Assembly (NCBI GenBank): GCA_021775965.1
Contig: JAJFGV010000071.1
Location: 58,649 to 122,648, forward strand
Reading direction: 5' to 3'
Source of the DNA: Alphaproteobacteria bacterium
GTDB lineage: Bacteria > Pseudomonadota > Alphaproteobacteria > Micavibrionales > Micavibrionaceae
Length of the DNA: 64,000 nucleotides
Of the stretch, positions 1 to 8,395 are shown one piece after another. How positions within the stretch are numbered: position 1 is the first letter of the stretch; each line of letters begins with the position of its first letter. The position numbers and the translations under genes were made by a program. A model generated the notes under the pieces. The model ran no database searches. It saw only the letters and a list, made by a program, of their open reading frames with translations, and was not told the origin of the DNA.

Positions 1-84
1 CTCGGTAATGACCCTGATCCGCTCGCCCTGAGCACGCATGCCCATGGCGGAGATTTGCATTGCATTAAGAAGTTCTGAACCCAT
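1..84 (-). CDS. flgC: Flagellar basal-body rod protein FlgC, N-terminal fragment
   Basis: The first 28 residues read MGSELLNAMQISAMGMRAQG followed by ERIRVITE, the start of the proximal rod protein FlgC; the rest lies beyond the window edge. The ATG is preceded by GGAGGAAT, a strong ribosome binding site. It follows flgB on the same strand with a 17-base gap, the usual flgB-flgC order, so both are probably read from the sigma-54-type promoter at 556-571. Family assignment rests on the short N-terminal helix and on gene order. Confidence 0.85.
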   Translation of the reverse strand, partial: MGSELLNAMQISAMGMRAQGERIRVITE

Positions 85-101
85 AATTTATTCCTCCTGC
101 C

Positions 102-515
102 CTATCTGGCACCGATGGCCGTACGAATCAGCCCGACATTTTTCTGGTAAAGACTGGTCATCAGGTTGTAATCCGCGACTGTCTGGTTTGATTTGATCAA
201 TTGTTCTTCCATAATCACCGCATTGCCCACCGGAGCGACCTCATAGGTTTCCTTTTGCTTGCGTGATTTTGTCCCCGGAATTTCATTCGGCGGCGGCATA
301 TGATTGGCTCTGGTCGTATCCAGTGAAACCGAATGTGATCCTTGCTTGGTAACGCCCTGAAGAACCTTACCAAAATCAACCGGCGTAAGGTCCTGCGGTC
401 GATATTTCGGCGTATCTGAATTGGATATATTTTGCGAAATAATGCGCTGGCGCTGGTTCAAAAAGTCCATTTTTGCACCAATTGCTTTAAAAAGAGCTAT
501 ATTTTCTGTAGTCAT
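102..515 (-). CDS. flgB: Flagellar basal-body rod protein FlgB
   Basis: A 137-residue protein of normal FlgB length. It forms the proximal rod between the MS ring and the distal rod and is exported by the flagellar type III system. The N-terminal motif NISNSDTPKYRPQD (about residues 29-42) matches the rod/hook family signature NIANxxTPGYxxxx, and the C-terminal helix (LMTSLYQKNVGLIRTAIG) is the second half of the rod coiled coil. The start is the ATG at 515, with AAGG about nine bases upstream. First gene of a leftward operon with flgC. Confidence 0.93.
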   Translation of the reverse strand: MTTENIALFKAIGAKMDFLNQRQRIISQNISNSDTPKYRPQDLTPVDFGKVLQGVTKQGSHSVSLDTTRANHMPPPNEIPGTKSRKQKETYEVAPVGNAVIMEEQLIKSNQTVADYNLMTSLYQKNVGLIRTAIGAR

Positions 516-555
516 TGTATGAAACCTTGTTTTTTACTCCACCTGATTAAACAAT

Positions 556-571
556 TGCAGGAAGCGTGCCA
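556..571 (-). promoter_or_regulatory. Sigma-54 (-24/-12) promoter for flgB
   Basis: Read on the minus strand the site is TGGCACGCTTCCTGCA. Against the sigma-54 consensus TGGCAC-N5-TTGCW it has an exact -24 box and an exact GC at -12; only the first T of TTGC differs. It lies 40 bases before the flgB ATG. It overlaps the possible start codons of the divergent flhX-like gene. An FlbD-type activator is encoded at 37583-38950. Confidence 0.75.
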
Positions 572-949
572 GTGGTCGATAAATACGATAATGACAGTGA
601 AAACGACGGCAATACCGTCTTAAGTCGTTCAAATACAAGAACAATCCCCAAACGCCAGACCGCTGTCGCCATTCAGGAATCGGGCAACAGGCCGGATATT
701 CCCCGCATTACAGCCGCAGGACGGGGAAAAATTGCCGAGAAGATTCTGCAACTGGCTTTTGACAATGGAATCAAGGTCCGCGAAGACGGCGAATTGGCGG
801 AAATGCTGACTCAGTTTGAGATTGATTCCCCTATTCCCAGTGAAGCTTTTATGGCTGTGGCGGAAGTTTTGTCTTATGTTTACCGTGCCAATGGAGCCCC
901 AAATCCTTTTGATACTGTGTTCAAAAGTGATATTGATGAAATAGAGTAA
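572..949 (+). CDS. FlhX-like protein (free-standing FlhB C-terminal domain)
   Basis: A 125-residue cytoplasmic protein whose core, from about residue 50 (TAAGRGKIAEKILQLAFDNG) to VLSYVYRAN near 113, resembles the C-terminal cytoplasmic domain of the export-gate protein FlhB/YscU. It has no membrane segments and no NPTH autocleavage site. In other bacteria such FlhX proteins can replace the cleaved FlhB C-terminus, which controls export specificity. I chose GTG 572 because AGGAAG ends seven bases before it; GTG 566 is in frame but only one base from that site. It heads an operon with the next small gene, fliO and fliP. Confidence 0.75.
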   Translation: MVDKYDNDSENDGNTVLSRSNTRTIPKRQTAVAIQESGNRPDIPRITAAGRGKIAEKILQLAFDNGIKVREDGELAEMLTQFEIDSPIPSEAFMAVAEVLSYVYRANGAPNPFDTVFKSDIDEIE

Positions 950-964
950 AAAAGGGAATTTTAT

Positions 965-1243
965 ATGAGCGATGAAGATTCAGCCCAGGAATATGAAGAG
1001 CGCTTTCAGGAATTAACAGGTTTCGTAGAAGACGCCCTTACCAAAGTAAAAGGTGACGAAATGCCGGACCTTTCTAATCTTGATGAGCGCGTTTCCGGAC
1101 TATGTAGTGATATCGAATCCGCCGATGATGAAACCACTGCACGCGTCCAGCCGATGATGGCCGAGATGATCGGCAAGCTGGATGAACTGGCGCTGGCTCT
1201 CACTGAATACCAAGCCAAAATCCAGAGCGATCTGGAAAGCTAA
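965..1243 (+). CDS. Small acidic coiled-coil protein of unknown function in the fliO-fliP operon
   Basis: A 92-residue acidic, mostly helical protein without Cys, signal peptide or membrane segment. It starts at ATG 965 after an AAAGGGAA ribosome binding site and stops two bases before fliO, so it is co-transcribed and perhaps translationally coupled. I do not recognise the family. Size, helicity and position next to export-apparatus genes would fit a small chaperone or export accessory, but that is only context. Confidence 0.6.
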   Translation: MSDEDSAQEYEERFQELTGFVEDALTKVKGDEMPDLSNLDERVSGLCSDIESADDETTARVQPMMAEMIGKLDELALALTEYQAKIQSDLES

Positions 1244-1245
1244 AC

Positions 1246-1554
1246 ATGGAATCCGAACTCCCCCAAATCATCCGCCTTGTGCTTGCTCTCGCTTTTGTGC
1301 TGGCGCTGATGGGCGGATTGGCATTGCTTCTGAAACGGTTCGGCTTATCCACAGGAATGGCGAGCTCTTCGGGGGAGAAGCGCCTCAAGGTGGTTGAAGC
1401 CTTGCCGCTCGATGCACGGCACAGAGCAATCCTTTTGCAGCGTGATGACAAACAACATCTTGTCATTTTAGGACCGAATAGCGAGACTGTTGTCGAAAAC
1501 GATATCAAACCAAAAAAGAATAATGAAAAAACAGAAAACAAAAACCGCGCGTAA
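1246..1554 (+). CDS. fliO: Flagellar biosynthesis protein FliO
   Basis: A 102-residue protein with one N-terminal membrane helix (about residues 8-29, LVLALAFVLALMGGLALLL) followed by a small soluble domain containing RLKVVEALPLDARHRAILLQRDD, the typical FliO pattern of a short beta domain. FliO assists assembly of the FliP ring of the export gate. It lies immediately before fliP, whose coding region overlaps its last 32 bases, the standard fliO-fliP arrangement. The Lys/Asn-rich tail overlaps the fliP start region. Confidence 0.9.
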   Translation: MESELPQIIRLVLALAFVLALMGGLALLLKRFGLSTGMASSSGEKRLKVVEALPLDARHRAILLQRDDKQHLVILGPNSETVVENDIKPKKNNEKTENKNRA

Positions 1555-2347
1555 AGATGCTCGTAGGAGCCTTACCAAAGCCTGTATAGCCTTGAGCCTC
1601 AGTGCTTTTGTAACGCTGTGCATTCTGGCCGGCCATGAGGCGCTCGCACAGAATATCTCGATTGATCTTGGCAGTGAAGGCGATGGAACGGTTTCTGGCC
1701 GCGTAATCCAGCTGGTGGCGCTGCTCACTATTTTATCGCTGGCGCCAAGCATCCTGATCATGATGACTAGCTTCACGCGGATCATTGTCGTGCTTTCTTT
1801 CTTACGAACCGCGATCGGTATTCAGCAAACACCACCCAATACGGTGATGATATCGCTGGCGTTGTTCCTCACCTTTTTCATTATGGCGCCAACTTTTACG
1901 GCTGCCTATGAAACCGCGATTGTACCGCTGATCGCCGAAGAGATTGACGAGATCGAAGCCTTTGAAAAAGGCGTCGCACCGTTCCGGACGTTTATGCTCA
2001 AACATGTGCGTGAGCAGGATCTCGAGCTGTTTGCCAATTACAGTCAGGAAGGTCCGTTTGAAAGCGTCACTGATATCCCACTGCAGGTGATTATTCCGGC
2101 GTTCATGATTACCGAGCTGCGCCGCGCGTTCGAGATTGGCTTTATGTTGTTCCTGCCGTTCCTGGTTATCGACCTCGTCACCGCGTCAATTTTGATGTCG
2201 ATGGGGATGATGATGCTGCCGCCGGTGACAATTTCTCTGCCGTTCAAAATCATCTTTTTCGTGCTGGTCGATGGCTGGTATCTAATCGCCGGATCGCTGA
2301 TTCAGGGCTTTGATGTTGTGCCGCCGGTGGCCGGAACCGGGCCGTAA
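1523..2347 (+). CDS. fliP: Flagellar export gate protein FliP
   Basis: A 274-residue polytopic inner-membrane protein and core of the FliPQR export gate. It has a basic N-terminus, a signal sequence ending near ALAQ, and then family motifs: LTILSLAPSILIMMTSFTRI, LRTAIGIQQTPPN, the periplasmic/cytoplasmic loop, and IPAFMITELRRAFEIGF with C-terminal helices ending FVLVDGWYLI. The ATG at 1523 (MKKQKTK) is preferred over an upstream in-frame start at 1490 because it gives a normal signal peptide; the ribosome binding site is weak (AAAGAA), consistent with coupling to fliO. fliQ and fliR are not in the window. Confidence 0.96.
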   Translation: MKKQKTKTARKDARRSLTKACIALSLSAFVTLCILAGHEALAQNISIDLGSEGDGTVSGRVIQLVALLTILSLAPSILIMMTSFTRIIVVLSFLRTAIGIQQTPPNTVMISLALFLTFFIMAPTFTAAYETAIVPLIAEEIDEIEAFEKGVAPFRTFMLKHVREQDLELFANYSQEGPFESVTDIPLQVIIPAFMITELRRAFEIGFMLFLPFLVIDLVTASILMSMGMMMLPPVTISLPFKIIFFVLVDGWYLIAGSLIQGFDVVPPVAGTGP

Positions 2348-2540
2348 CGCGCAGGGCCTATGTGGGCCCACATTGCCGTTTTTCGGGCCTACATTTTGGG
2401 TCCACTTTTCCATCATATACAGGTAAGTAGCCCCGAAATGTGGCCCCACTTACGCAATGGGTAGAGTCAGGGATATTTCTTACCGACATTATAGGAAATA
2501 TATCCTATTTTGTCAAGGGCTTTGGGGCCTACTTCTTTAT
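2348..2540. repeat. Palindrome-rich spacer after fliP
   Basis: Non-coding stretch with several dyads. ATGTGGGCCCACAT at 2360-2373 is a perfect 14-bp palindrome. A GGGCCTACATTTT-type block near 2394 recurs in inverted, imperfect form near 2431-2453. ATAGGA and TCCTAT (2491-2508) form six-base arms around AATATA. GGGGCCTAC recurs near 2523. I see no clear promoter or T-tailed terminator. Confidence 0.55.
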
Positions 2541-2578
2541 GATTGCCTTTTGTGATCAGGCTATGGCATAAGCGAAAT

Positions 2579-2968
2579 ATGATTTTAGGATTTTTCTGGC
2601 CAGAGATTGAAGACAAGAAGGAAGCAGAGTCTGTTGCCTACCGATCAATTGCTGCAGCAGGAATAATAATATTATTTCATGCCCTGGGAATTCTTACACT
2701 CTTTTTAAACAATACAGGCTACATATTTTCTGATATCGGACAAGAGCCTATCTGGCGCTATATAATCATACATCTTGGATATATTTCAGGACTTGGGTGT
2801 GCGGCAGGTTTTGTCATGCACAGTAAAAGTCTTTTGGGTGCTTCTGCTATATTAATTTTATCCCTGTACGCAGCCTTAGGTGGACCCTATCTATTAACTT
2901 TACCAGCAGTAATATTTACTATTGCCGGCGTGAGAGGCGCTATTCAGTATCACAAACTTGAGGATTAA
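2579..2968 (+). CDS. Small integral membrane protein of unknown function
   Basis: A 129-residue protein with four predicted membrane helices (about residues 22-43, 55-80, 83-100, 102-120) and no recognisable family motif. The start at ATG 2579 (MILGFFWPEIEDKK) gives a compact protein; an alternative in-frame start lies at 2543. It is AT-richer than the flagellar genes and is flanked by palindromic repeats on both sides, so it may be a later insertion between fliP and the TPR gene. Function unknown. Confidence 0.6.
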   Translation: MILGFFWPEIEDKKEAESVAYRSIAAAGIIILFHALGILTLFLNNTGYIFSDIGQEPIWRYIIIHLGYISGLGCAAGFVMHSKSLLGASAILILSLYAALGGPYLLTLPAVIFTIAGVRGAIQYHKLED

Positions 2969-3046
2969 GATCCTTCGACTTCGTGCCTTCGGCACTCCGC
3001 TCAGGATGACAGTTTTCTAAGGAGCAGAGCGCCTAAGAAAACTGTC
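2969..3046. repeat. Inverted repeat between convergent genes
   Basis: GACAGTTTTCTAAGG (3008-3022) and CCTAAGAAAACTGTC (3032-3046) form 15-base arms with one mismatch around a nine-base loop. The right arm runs into the stop codon of the minus-strand TPR gene. It is preceded by a short element rich in CTTCG and CTCAGGATGAC, of a kind dispersed in many proteobacterial genomes. No T-run follows, so terminator function is only possible. Confidence 0.6.
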
Positions 3047-6000
3047 AATTCGACGGGGTTTGTGAGTCTTTATAAGCATTCAGGAAACCCTCAAACATAT
3101 CGACTTCGGAGACGATGCTCAGCAGCGTTTGGCGGTCGACGAGGGCGGCGTTTTGGCGTGGGCGCGTTACAACATCAAACATCCACGACTTGTCGGTTTG
3201 CGCCATCGGGTCAGCATATTTTTCGCGCATATTGGCCAGCGCAATTCTATCACTGGCCAGGTTCAACGAAATCGCGCGGTGGAGAATGAAGGTTGCGTCT
3301 TCATCTTTTAATGGCCGCGTCAGGGAAATATCGCGGTCGAGAATGACATCCCCCAACGCCTCAGCGGCATCATCCCAATACGCCGCTTTCCATGCAATAT
3401 CGGCGCGCAGACGGTTCACATCGGGAGTCAGTTTCATGCCGTTTAAAATCGCCAGCGCCTGGTCCGGTTTTTTGTCTTGCGAAAACGCGCGCGCGCGCAG
3501 CAGTGATATTTCGTTATAGCGCGCCCCATTGGCTATCTCTTCGGGCAATGTGCGCAGGATCGCCGTGGCTTTATCGAGCGCCGGCATCGCATGATCAGGC
3601 TGCGCCGCCAACAAACGGATAGCCGCCAAACGCACAGCAACACGGGCGGCATGATCGCCCTCAAGACGGTGCTCAATCTGGTGCTTTAACAAATCTCCGG
3701 CGCGATCAAGAAGATCAGCCTGCACCAAGCGCTCGGCAAGATTTTCAACAACCTTGTCGCCCTTTGGCCCGGCGGGCGTTAATTCGCTGAACTGCTCGTA
3801 AAGCGCGACCGCATCGAGCGGCGAAACATCTTCAAGGTGCGGGCCTATATAAAGGTCGGTAAAGGCGGCGGTCATTTCTTCGGTGATGCGTTTTCCCAGA
3901 CGCGTACCGGCGGAAAATCCTGTCGCCTCGCGCATAATATTCAGACCTTTGATATAGTCTCTGGCATCGAAATAGGTGCGCCCCAGCCAGTAAGAGATGC
4001 TGGCCTCAAGTTGATCGCCGCGCCAGGCGTAGCGTAACCTTTCAAGATTATCGATGGCGCGTTCGAGGGTGATGTCTTCCTCTTGTCTCTGTAGACGCGT
4101 GAGCGCAAGACCGGCCTTGGCGCGGTAAAGATCATCCTCACCTTTTGACAACGCCTTCCAGAGTTTTTTGGTTTCATCGGTATTGCCGGCCTGACGGGCC
4201 GCCTCGCCTTTAAGATATTGCAGCGCTGCCTTGAACGGTGGCGCCAGTTTGTCTTCATCCTCTTCCACCAACGCCAAAAGATCTTCGCCAATATCGATAT
4301 TGCCGGCGCGCAAAGAAACTTCCGCCAGCATCAGTGCCAAACGCGAACGTACAGCTTCGGGGTAATCGTAAAGCGGCTCGATATCGGCGGGCATCACCTC
4401 ATAGGCCTGTTGCCAATCCGCCAGATCAGCCAGCGCATAAGCGCGCCAGTAATTGACCTCTTCAAACGGCTTGAGAGATTTGATTGAAAGATCTTCGAAT
4501 GCCTCTTCGCTGTTCCAGCTCAGCGCATGCGCTACGCCGCGCAGTGCGAGGAACTCGGGATTGGATTCAAGCTCGGGCAATTCTTCGCGGGCAAAACTGA
4601 CAAAGCCAAGCGCTTCGGCGGCGCGACCATTTGATAAATACATCCGCGCCAATGTGATTAAGTTTTCAACTTTTTCACCCTCGGTCGTTTCGTTCATATC
4701 GGCCAGAAGAATATTTTCGTTCTGGTCCATAACGTCAACGCCGCCCATCTGCCATTCGGAAAAGCTGTAGATACGCGGGGCGGGTTTTTTCCTTTTCGCA
4801 GGGTCCTGGCCATCGGGCGCTTTTCTATCCCGGGCCTGGGCCATCATCTGTTCCGACATCAGTGCCAGACCACCAGGGCGAGAGATCTCAACACCATCAC
4901 CGGTGACCCTGACCTCGAGGTCATCAACTTTGGGACGGATAACCAGACCGATATGTGAGGGCAGCGTTTCAAAATCAACAAATTCGCGCCCGGGCCCGCC
5001 GAAATCTTTTGAGCTGCCCGTTGTCACAAGGATCAGCGTGTCACCGGAAATCTCATCGACAAATTCAATGACTTCTGCCGCCTCTTCAAACGGCCAGATG
5101 AGCGTGCCGCCACGCACAGCGTCGCGGCGTTCAAATTCACGGATGGGATCCACCGGATGTTTTTTCTTGTCATCGGCGGACACCACGACGCGCCAGAGCA
5201 AGCCGCCGCCCTGCCCACGCGCATGATGGCCTTCCGGTATTTTGGTGGCATACGCCTTATTGTCATCCTTGAGCTTTTTTTCCTTAAAGGGTGGGAAGAT
5301 TTCAGGATTTGGCCCGTTAATCTGAGGCTTGAGGTAAAATGCATCCTTGTCCGTCACCAGCCACAATTCGCCGTAGTTTTCAAAAACATTCACACCGACA
5401 TTTTTGGTCGAAGTAACAGTGATGACATGGGCCGGAATCGCCCCGGTATCAGCCGTCTCAAGACTACTGATTAGGGAAGGCTCCTCCAGAGCATCTATAC
5501 CTTCTTTGGCTAGCTCCTCTTTTGTGACCGCTGCAACCGGTAAGGGCTCCTTATGTTTGACTTCAGTAGGCTCAGCTTTTGCGACATGTTTTTCTTCTGC
5601 AGGTTTTTGAACTTCTTTTGGTGGTTCTTTTTTTACGTCTGGGACCACTTCTGCAACCTTCTCAGGTTCTTTTGCTTTGGCAGGTGGAGGTTCAGGCTGT
5701 TTTATTTTTGACGCCTGAAACTGGGATTTTGGCTTGCCGCCTGTTGGGTCATAAATATCGACAACCAGCCGATCGCCCGCATGAAAATTCCGCGTGCGAC
5801 TACCCGCAGGAATAGAAAGAGACACTTTAAGCGGCGATTGCGAAAGCACTTCAAAACCAAGGATGTTGGATTTTTCTCCAACCTGAATGCCGGATGTATT
5901 GATCGAAGCCTCTTTCTTGAAAGAGAGAATCAGCTTGCCCTTTGATGAGGTATCCGCCTCGTAATCCACACGTTGTTTCCAGTCAAAAACCAGACGGGAA

Positions 6001-6104
6001 TATCCCTCATGCTCGCCAGTGCGCACACGCAAAGCGTCCTGCGCCCATCCGCTCTGAAATGGTACGATCACACAAAAGAGAGTAAGCAGAAAAATACGGA
6101 TCAT
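3045..6104 (-). CDS. Large secreted AMIN-like/TPR protein downstream of motB
   Basis: A 1019-residue protein with a signal peptide (MIRIFLLTLFCVIVPFQSGWAQ). Residues about 23-120 look like an AMIN-type beta domain (RVRTGEHEGYSRLVFDW). A Lys/Pro/Glu-rich linker follows (about 125-200), then a beta-rich region, and from about 470 to the end many helical TPR-type repeats (EALGFVSFAREELPELE, AALQYLKGEAARQAGNTDE). It probably acts in the periplasm or at the peptidoglycan. It is the last gene of the motor block, 41 bases after motB, which suggests a role in anchoring or assembling the stator or basal body. That role is inferred; I do not recognise a named family. Confidence 0.7.
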   Translation of the reverse strand: MIRIFLLTLFCVIVPFQSGWAQDALRVRTGEHEGYSRLVFDWKQRVDYEADTSSKGKLILSFKKEASINTSGIQVGEKSNILGFEVLSQSPLKVSLSIPAGSRTRNFHAGDRLVVDIYDPTGGKPKSQFQASKIKQPEPPPAKAKEPEKVAEVVPDVKKEPPKEVQKPAEEKHVAKAEPTEVKHKEPLPVAAVTKEELAKEGIDALEEPSLISSLETADTGAIPAHVITVTSTKNVGVNVFENYGELWLVTDKDAFYLKPQINGPNPEIFPPFKEKKLKDDNKAYATKIPEGHHARGQGGGLLWRVVVSADDKKKHPVDPIREFERRDAVRGGTLIWPFEEAAEVIEFVDEISGDTLILVTTGSSKDFGGPGREFVDFETLPSHIGLVIRPKVDDLEVRVTGDGVEISRPGGLALMSEQMMAQARDRKAPDGQDPAKRKKPAPRIYSFSEWQMGGVDVMDQNENILLADMNETTEGEKVENLITLARMYLSNGRAAEALGFVSFAREELPELESNPEFLALRGVAHALSWNSEEAFEDLSIKSLKPFEEVNYWRAYALADLADWQQAYEVMPADIEPLYDYPEAVRSRLALMLAEVSLRAGNIDIGEDLLALVEEDEDKLAPPFKAALQYLKGEAARQAGNTDETKKLWKALSKGEDDLYRAKAGLALTRLQRQEEDITLERAIDNLERLRYAWRGDQLEASISYWLGRTYFDARDYIKGLNIMREATGFSAGTRLGKRITEEMTAAFTDLYIGPHLEDVSPLDAVALYEQFSELTPAGPKGDKVVENLAERLVQADLLDRAGDLLKHQIEHRLEGDHAARVAVRLAAIRLLAAQPDHAMPALDKATAILRTLPEEIANGARYNEISLLRARAFSQDKKPDQALAILNGMKLTPDVNRLRADIAWKAAYWDDAAEALGDVILDRDISLTRPLKDEDATFILHRAISLNLASDRIALANMREKYADPMAQTDKSWMFDVVTRPRQNAALVDRQTLLSIVSEVDMFEGFLNAYKDSQTPSN

Positions 6105-6145
6105 TAATTACCAGAATGTTTTAAGGCCTAGAATATGGGTTAATT

Positions 6146-6973
6146 CTAGTTCGACCCCATCTCCAAAAGCAAGCGCCGCGAGCCGTCATCCTGCATAATG
6201 ACGATATCGACGCGACGAGCGAGATCGAGGCGTTTTGCCTCTTCGATCTCACGGGGCAATTCTTCATAGCGGGCGCTGGCCAGGCCTCTTACGACAATAG
6301 GACGGCGATAGCCCACATTTTCAAGAACAGCGGCTGCCTTCAGGGCGCGGGCCAGGGATAAATCCCAGTTTGACGAAAATTCACCCGAATCATTTTGTAT
6401 GGGCCGTGGATCAGAATGACCGATCACCTCGATTCTATTTTTTATCCGCGATAAGGCTCCACCAAGGGCAAAAAGCGCCTTGCGCCCCTTGTCCCTGACA
6501 TCAGCCTTGCCAACATCAAAGAGCAGATCGCTCGGCAGAGAGACGATCAAACGGTCATTCTGCGGGATCAAAACGACGCCCTTCAATGTGCGCTGATCTT
6601 CAATCAACTGCGTGACCAAAGCTTTCAAATACTCAAGGTCCAATGCCGAGCTGAAATCAAGTTTCTCAATATTAATCGAATCCTGCGGTCCCTCTTCCCA
6701 TCTTGTGCTGTAGAATTTATTAAACTCGGTATTGAGGGCTGCGGTCATATGCGACCATTCCTCTTCCTCCGGCACCGCCATAGAATAAAGCAGCACAAAA
6801 AAGGTCAGCATGAGCGCCATGACATCGGTAAAGGTGATCAACCAAAGCGGAACATGTTCGCCGTCACCGCCGGATTTTTTACCGGATGAGCCACGGCTGA
6901 AAGAGGAAAATCCCAGACCCTGGACCTGTTCTTCAGTCTCTTTCTGTTCTTTATCACTCACCGCTTTCTCCAT
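6146..6973 (-). CDS. motB: Flagellar motor stator protein MotB
   Basis: A 275-residue stator protein. The single membrane helix follows the MotB signature PLWLITFTDVMALMLTFFVL (residues 42-61) with the proton-carrying Asp at position 50. The C-terminal half is an OmpA-like peptidoglycan-binding domain (VIGHSDPRPIQ, WDLSLARALKAAAVL). I placed the start at the ATG at 6973 (MEKAVSDKEQ); upstream in-frame codons would add 22 residues overlapping the previous gene. It overlaps the preceding MotB-like gene by 20 bases. The MotA partner is encoded elsewhere, at 35987-36823. Confidence 0.93.
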   Translation of the reverse strand: MEKAVSDKEQKETEEQVQGLGFSSFSRGSSGKKSGGDGEHVPLWLITFTDVMALMLTFFVLLYSMAVPEEEEWSHMTAALNTEFNKFYSTRWEEGPQDSINIEKLDFSSALDLEYLKALVTQLIEDQRTLKGVVLIPQNDRLIVSLPSDLLFDVGKADVRDKGRKALFALGGALSRIKNRIEVIGHSDPRPIQNDSGEFSSNWDLSLARALKAAAVLENVGYRRPIVVRGLASARYEELPREIEEAKRLDLARRVDIVIMQDDGSRRLLLEMGSN

Positions 6974-7643
6974 TATTATTTTCATCGCCAAGCGGATTAA
7001 ACGCAACATAGCGGCGGAAATACAAATCGATATAGCCATCCTTGCCTTCGCTGAGTCCCGCGCTCATAAGCTTTCTCGGCAAGCCCGCTGCTTCGAGCTG
7101 CTCGGCATAACCGCTTACTTTTTGCAGGGCTTCGTTCACAAGTTTTGGATTTTTGTTATAAGCCTGCGCCGGATTGCGCGGCATGTTGAGCAACATTTCC
7201 ATGCGGTAAGGAATGCCCGTATTTCTGGCTTGCAACAAAGACACCAGGGTTGTCAGGAAAAATCCGCCGGCCCCGCGCCGCGCTTTTTCAGGATTTTTAC
7301 CGACCTCATTTGCGGCGCCAACACCGCGCTCGAAAGAACGCAGCGGCAAACGAATATGCATCACAGTGCCGAGAGAATTTTTGGTAACCTTGTGGCCGGT
7401 GATCTGGGCTTTGAACAAAGCCTCAACCTGATCGATGGCATCACCGTCATTGAAATGTTGTTCGTTGGTTTCTTCGAAAGAAGGCGCAGTTTCATCGGCT
7501 ATATTTTTAGATGAAAAGGCCAGCGATATACTGTTGAGAACGGGCCGCGCTTTGACCTCTTCAAAATTAGACAGCGCATTTATCACGATAAAGAATGATA
7601 AAAGCATAATAAAAAGCGATAAGGCGAGAAACTGATTGGCCAT
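6954..7643 (-). CDS. MotB-like membrane protein lacking the channel Asp
   Basis: A 229-residue protein with one N-terminal membrane helix (FLALSLFIMLLSFFIVINAL, residues 5-24) that resembles the MotB helix but has no Asp or Glu in it. The rest is a periplasmic domain ending in a region (GYIDLYFRRYVAFNP) that could be a reduced OmpA-like fold; the canonical peptidoglycan motif is not evident. The ribosome binding site AGAAGGA lies about ten bases before the ATG. Sitting directly upstream of and overlapping motB, it probably belongs to the stator or its periplasmic scaffold, but without a proton-binding residue it should not conduct by itself. Confidence 0.7.
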   Translation of the reverse strand: MANQFLALSLFIMLLSFFIVINALSNFEEVKARPVLNSISLAFSSKNIADETAPSFEETNEQHFNDGDAIDQVEALFKAQITGHKVTKNSLGTVMHIRLPLRSFERGVGAANEVGKNPEKARRGAGGFFLTTLVSLLQARNTGIPYRMEMLLNMPRNPAQAYNKNPKLVNEALQKVSGYAEQLEAAGLPRKLMSAGLSEGKDGYIDLYFRRYVAFNPLGDENNNGESGE

Positions 7644-7722
7644 AAATAGAAATCCTTCTGATTCCCATTATACTGGAATGCATAATATTTTAACAGAAAT
7701 GACGCTTTAGAAAAGAATATGC

Positions 7723-8349
7723 TTAATCAAACTCTTCCAGAAGCTTATCGATTTCGGCCTGGGTGATGGCTTTGTCGCCAATTTGTGGGCCATTAAGCAG
7801 TTTTTCATCGCCGACCCTGCCGTCTTCCGCCTCACCTTCACCGCCAAGCGAGATACCTGGCATTTTTTCACCGAGAACTTTCATCAAGGCATCAACTTTA
7901 CCTTCGATCGCCTGAAGTGTGTTCACGACTTTTGTAATACGTTGGCCGGTAATATCCTGAAAAGAACAAGCCTCATAAACTTTCATCACTTCATCGGTAA
8001 TCGTTGCGCCCACCTCACCAGCTTCAGCAGCTTTTTCGCTAATAACATCGCAGGCATCCATGATTGTGCTGGTGGCTTCCGCCGTCGCCCTGACAACTTC
8101 ATCAAGTTCATCGGTTGCCGTCGGAATATGTTCGGCACTAATATCGCCGGCGCGGGCCAGACCCACCTCTTGCCTGGCTTCTTCAATAATATCGTGAAGG
8201 TCCTTGAGCTCTTTATAGATGACCTCACGTTCAACGTCTTCTACGGCCCCAACCTTTGTGATGACAGAGTTAATAATCTTCACCACCTGGTCTCTTTTAT
8301 ACCCCTGGTCTTCCCCGTTTTCTGCATTTTCTGGCGCTGCATCTGTCAT
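7723..8349 (-). CDS. cheZ: Protein phosphatase CheZ
   Basis: A 208-residue helical protein. It carries the CheZ active-site motif FQDITGQ (residues 130-136), equivalent to FQDLTGQ of enterobacterial CheZ: Asp132 contacts CheY and Gln136 positions the attacking water. The C-terminal TQAEIDKLLEEFD resembles the CheY-binding tail of CheZ and the FliM EIDxLL motif. The start at 8349 (MTDAAPEN) has GGAGA about nine bases upstream; an in-frame codon 57 bases earlier would run into cheY. It lies 46 bases after cheY in the same operon, so CheY-phosphate and its phosphatase are made together. Confidence 0.9.
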   Translation of the reverse strand: MTDAAPENAENGEDQGYKRDQVVKIINSVITKVGAVEDVEREVIYKELKDLHDIIEEARQEVGLARAGDISAEHIPTATDELDEVVRATAEATSTIMDACDVISEKAAEAGEVGATITDEVMKVYEACSFQDITGQRITKVVNTLQAIEGKVDALMKVLGEKMPGISLGGEGEAEDGRVGDEKLLNGPQIGDKAITQAEIDKLLEEFD

Positions 8350-8395
8350 AGCTACCCATCTCCTATATTTTTTTATCTCAGTAGAAAATTTATGT

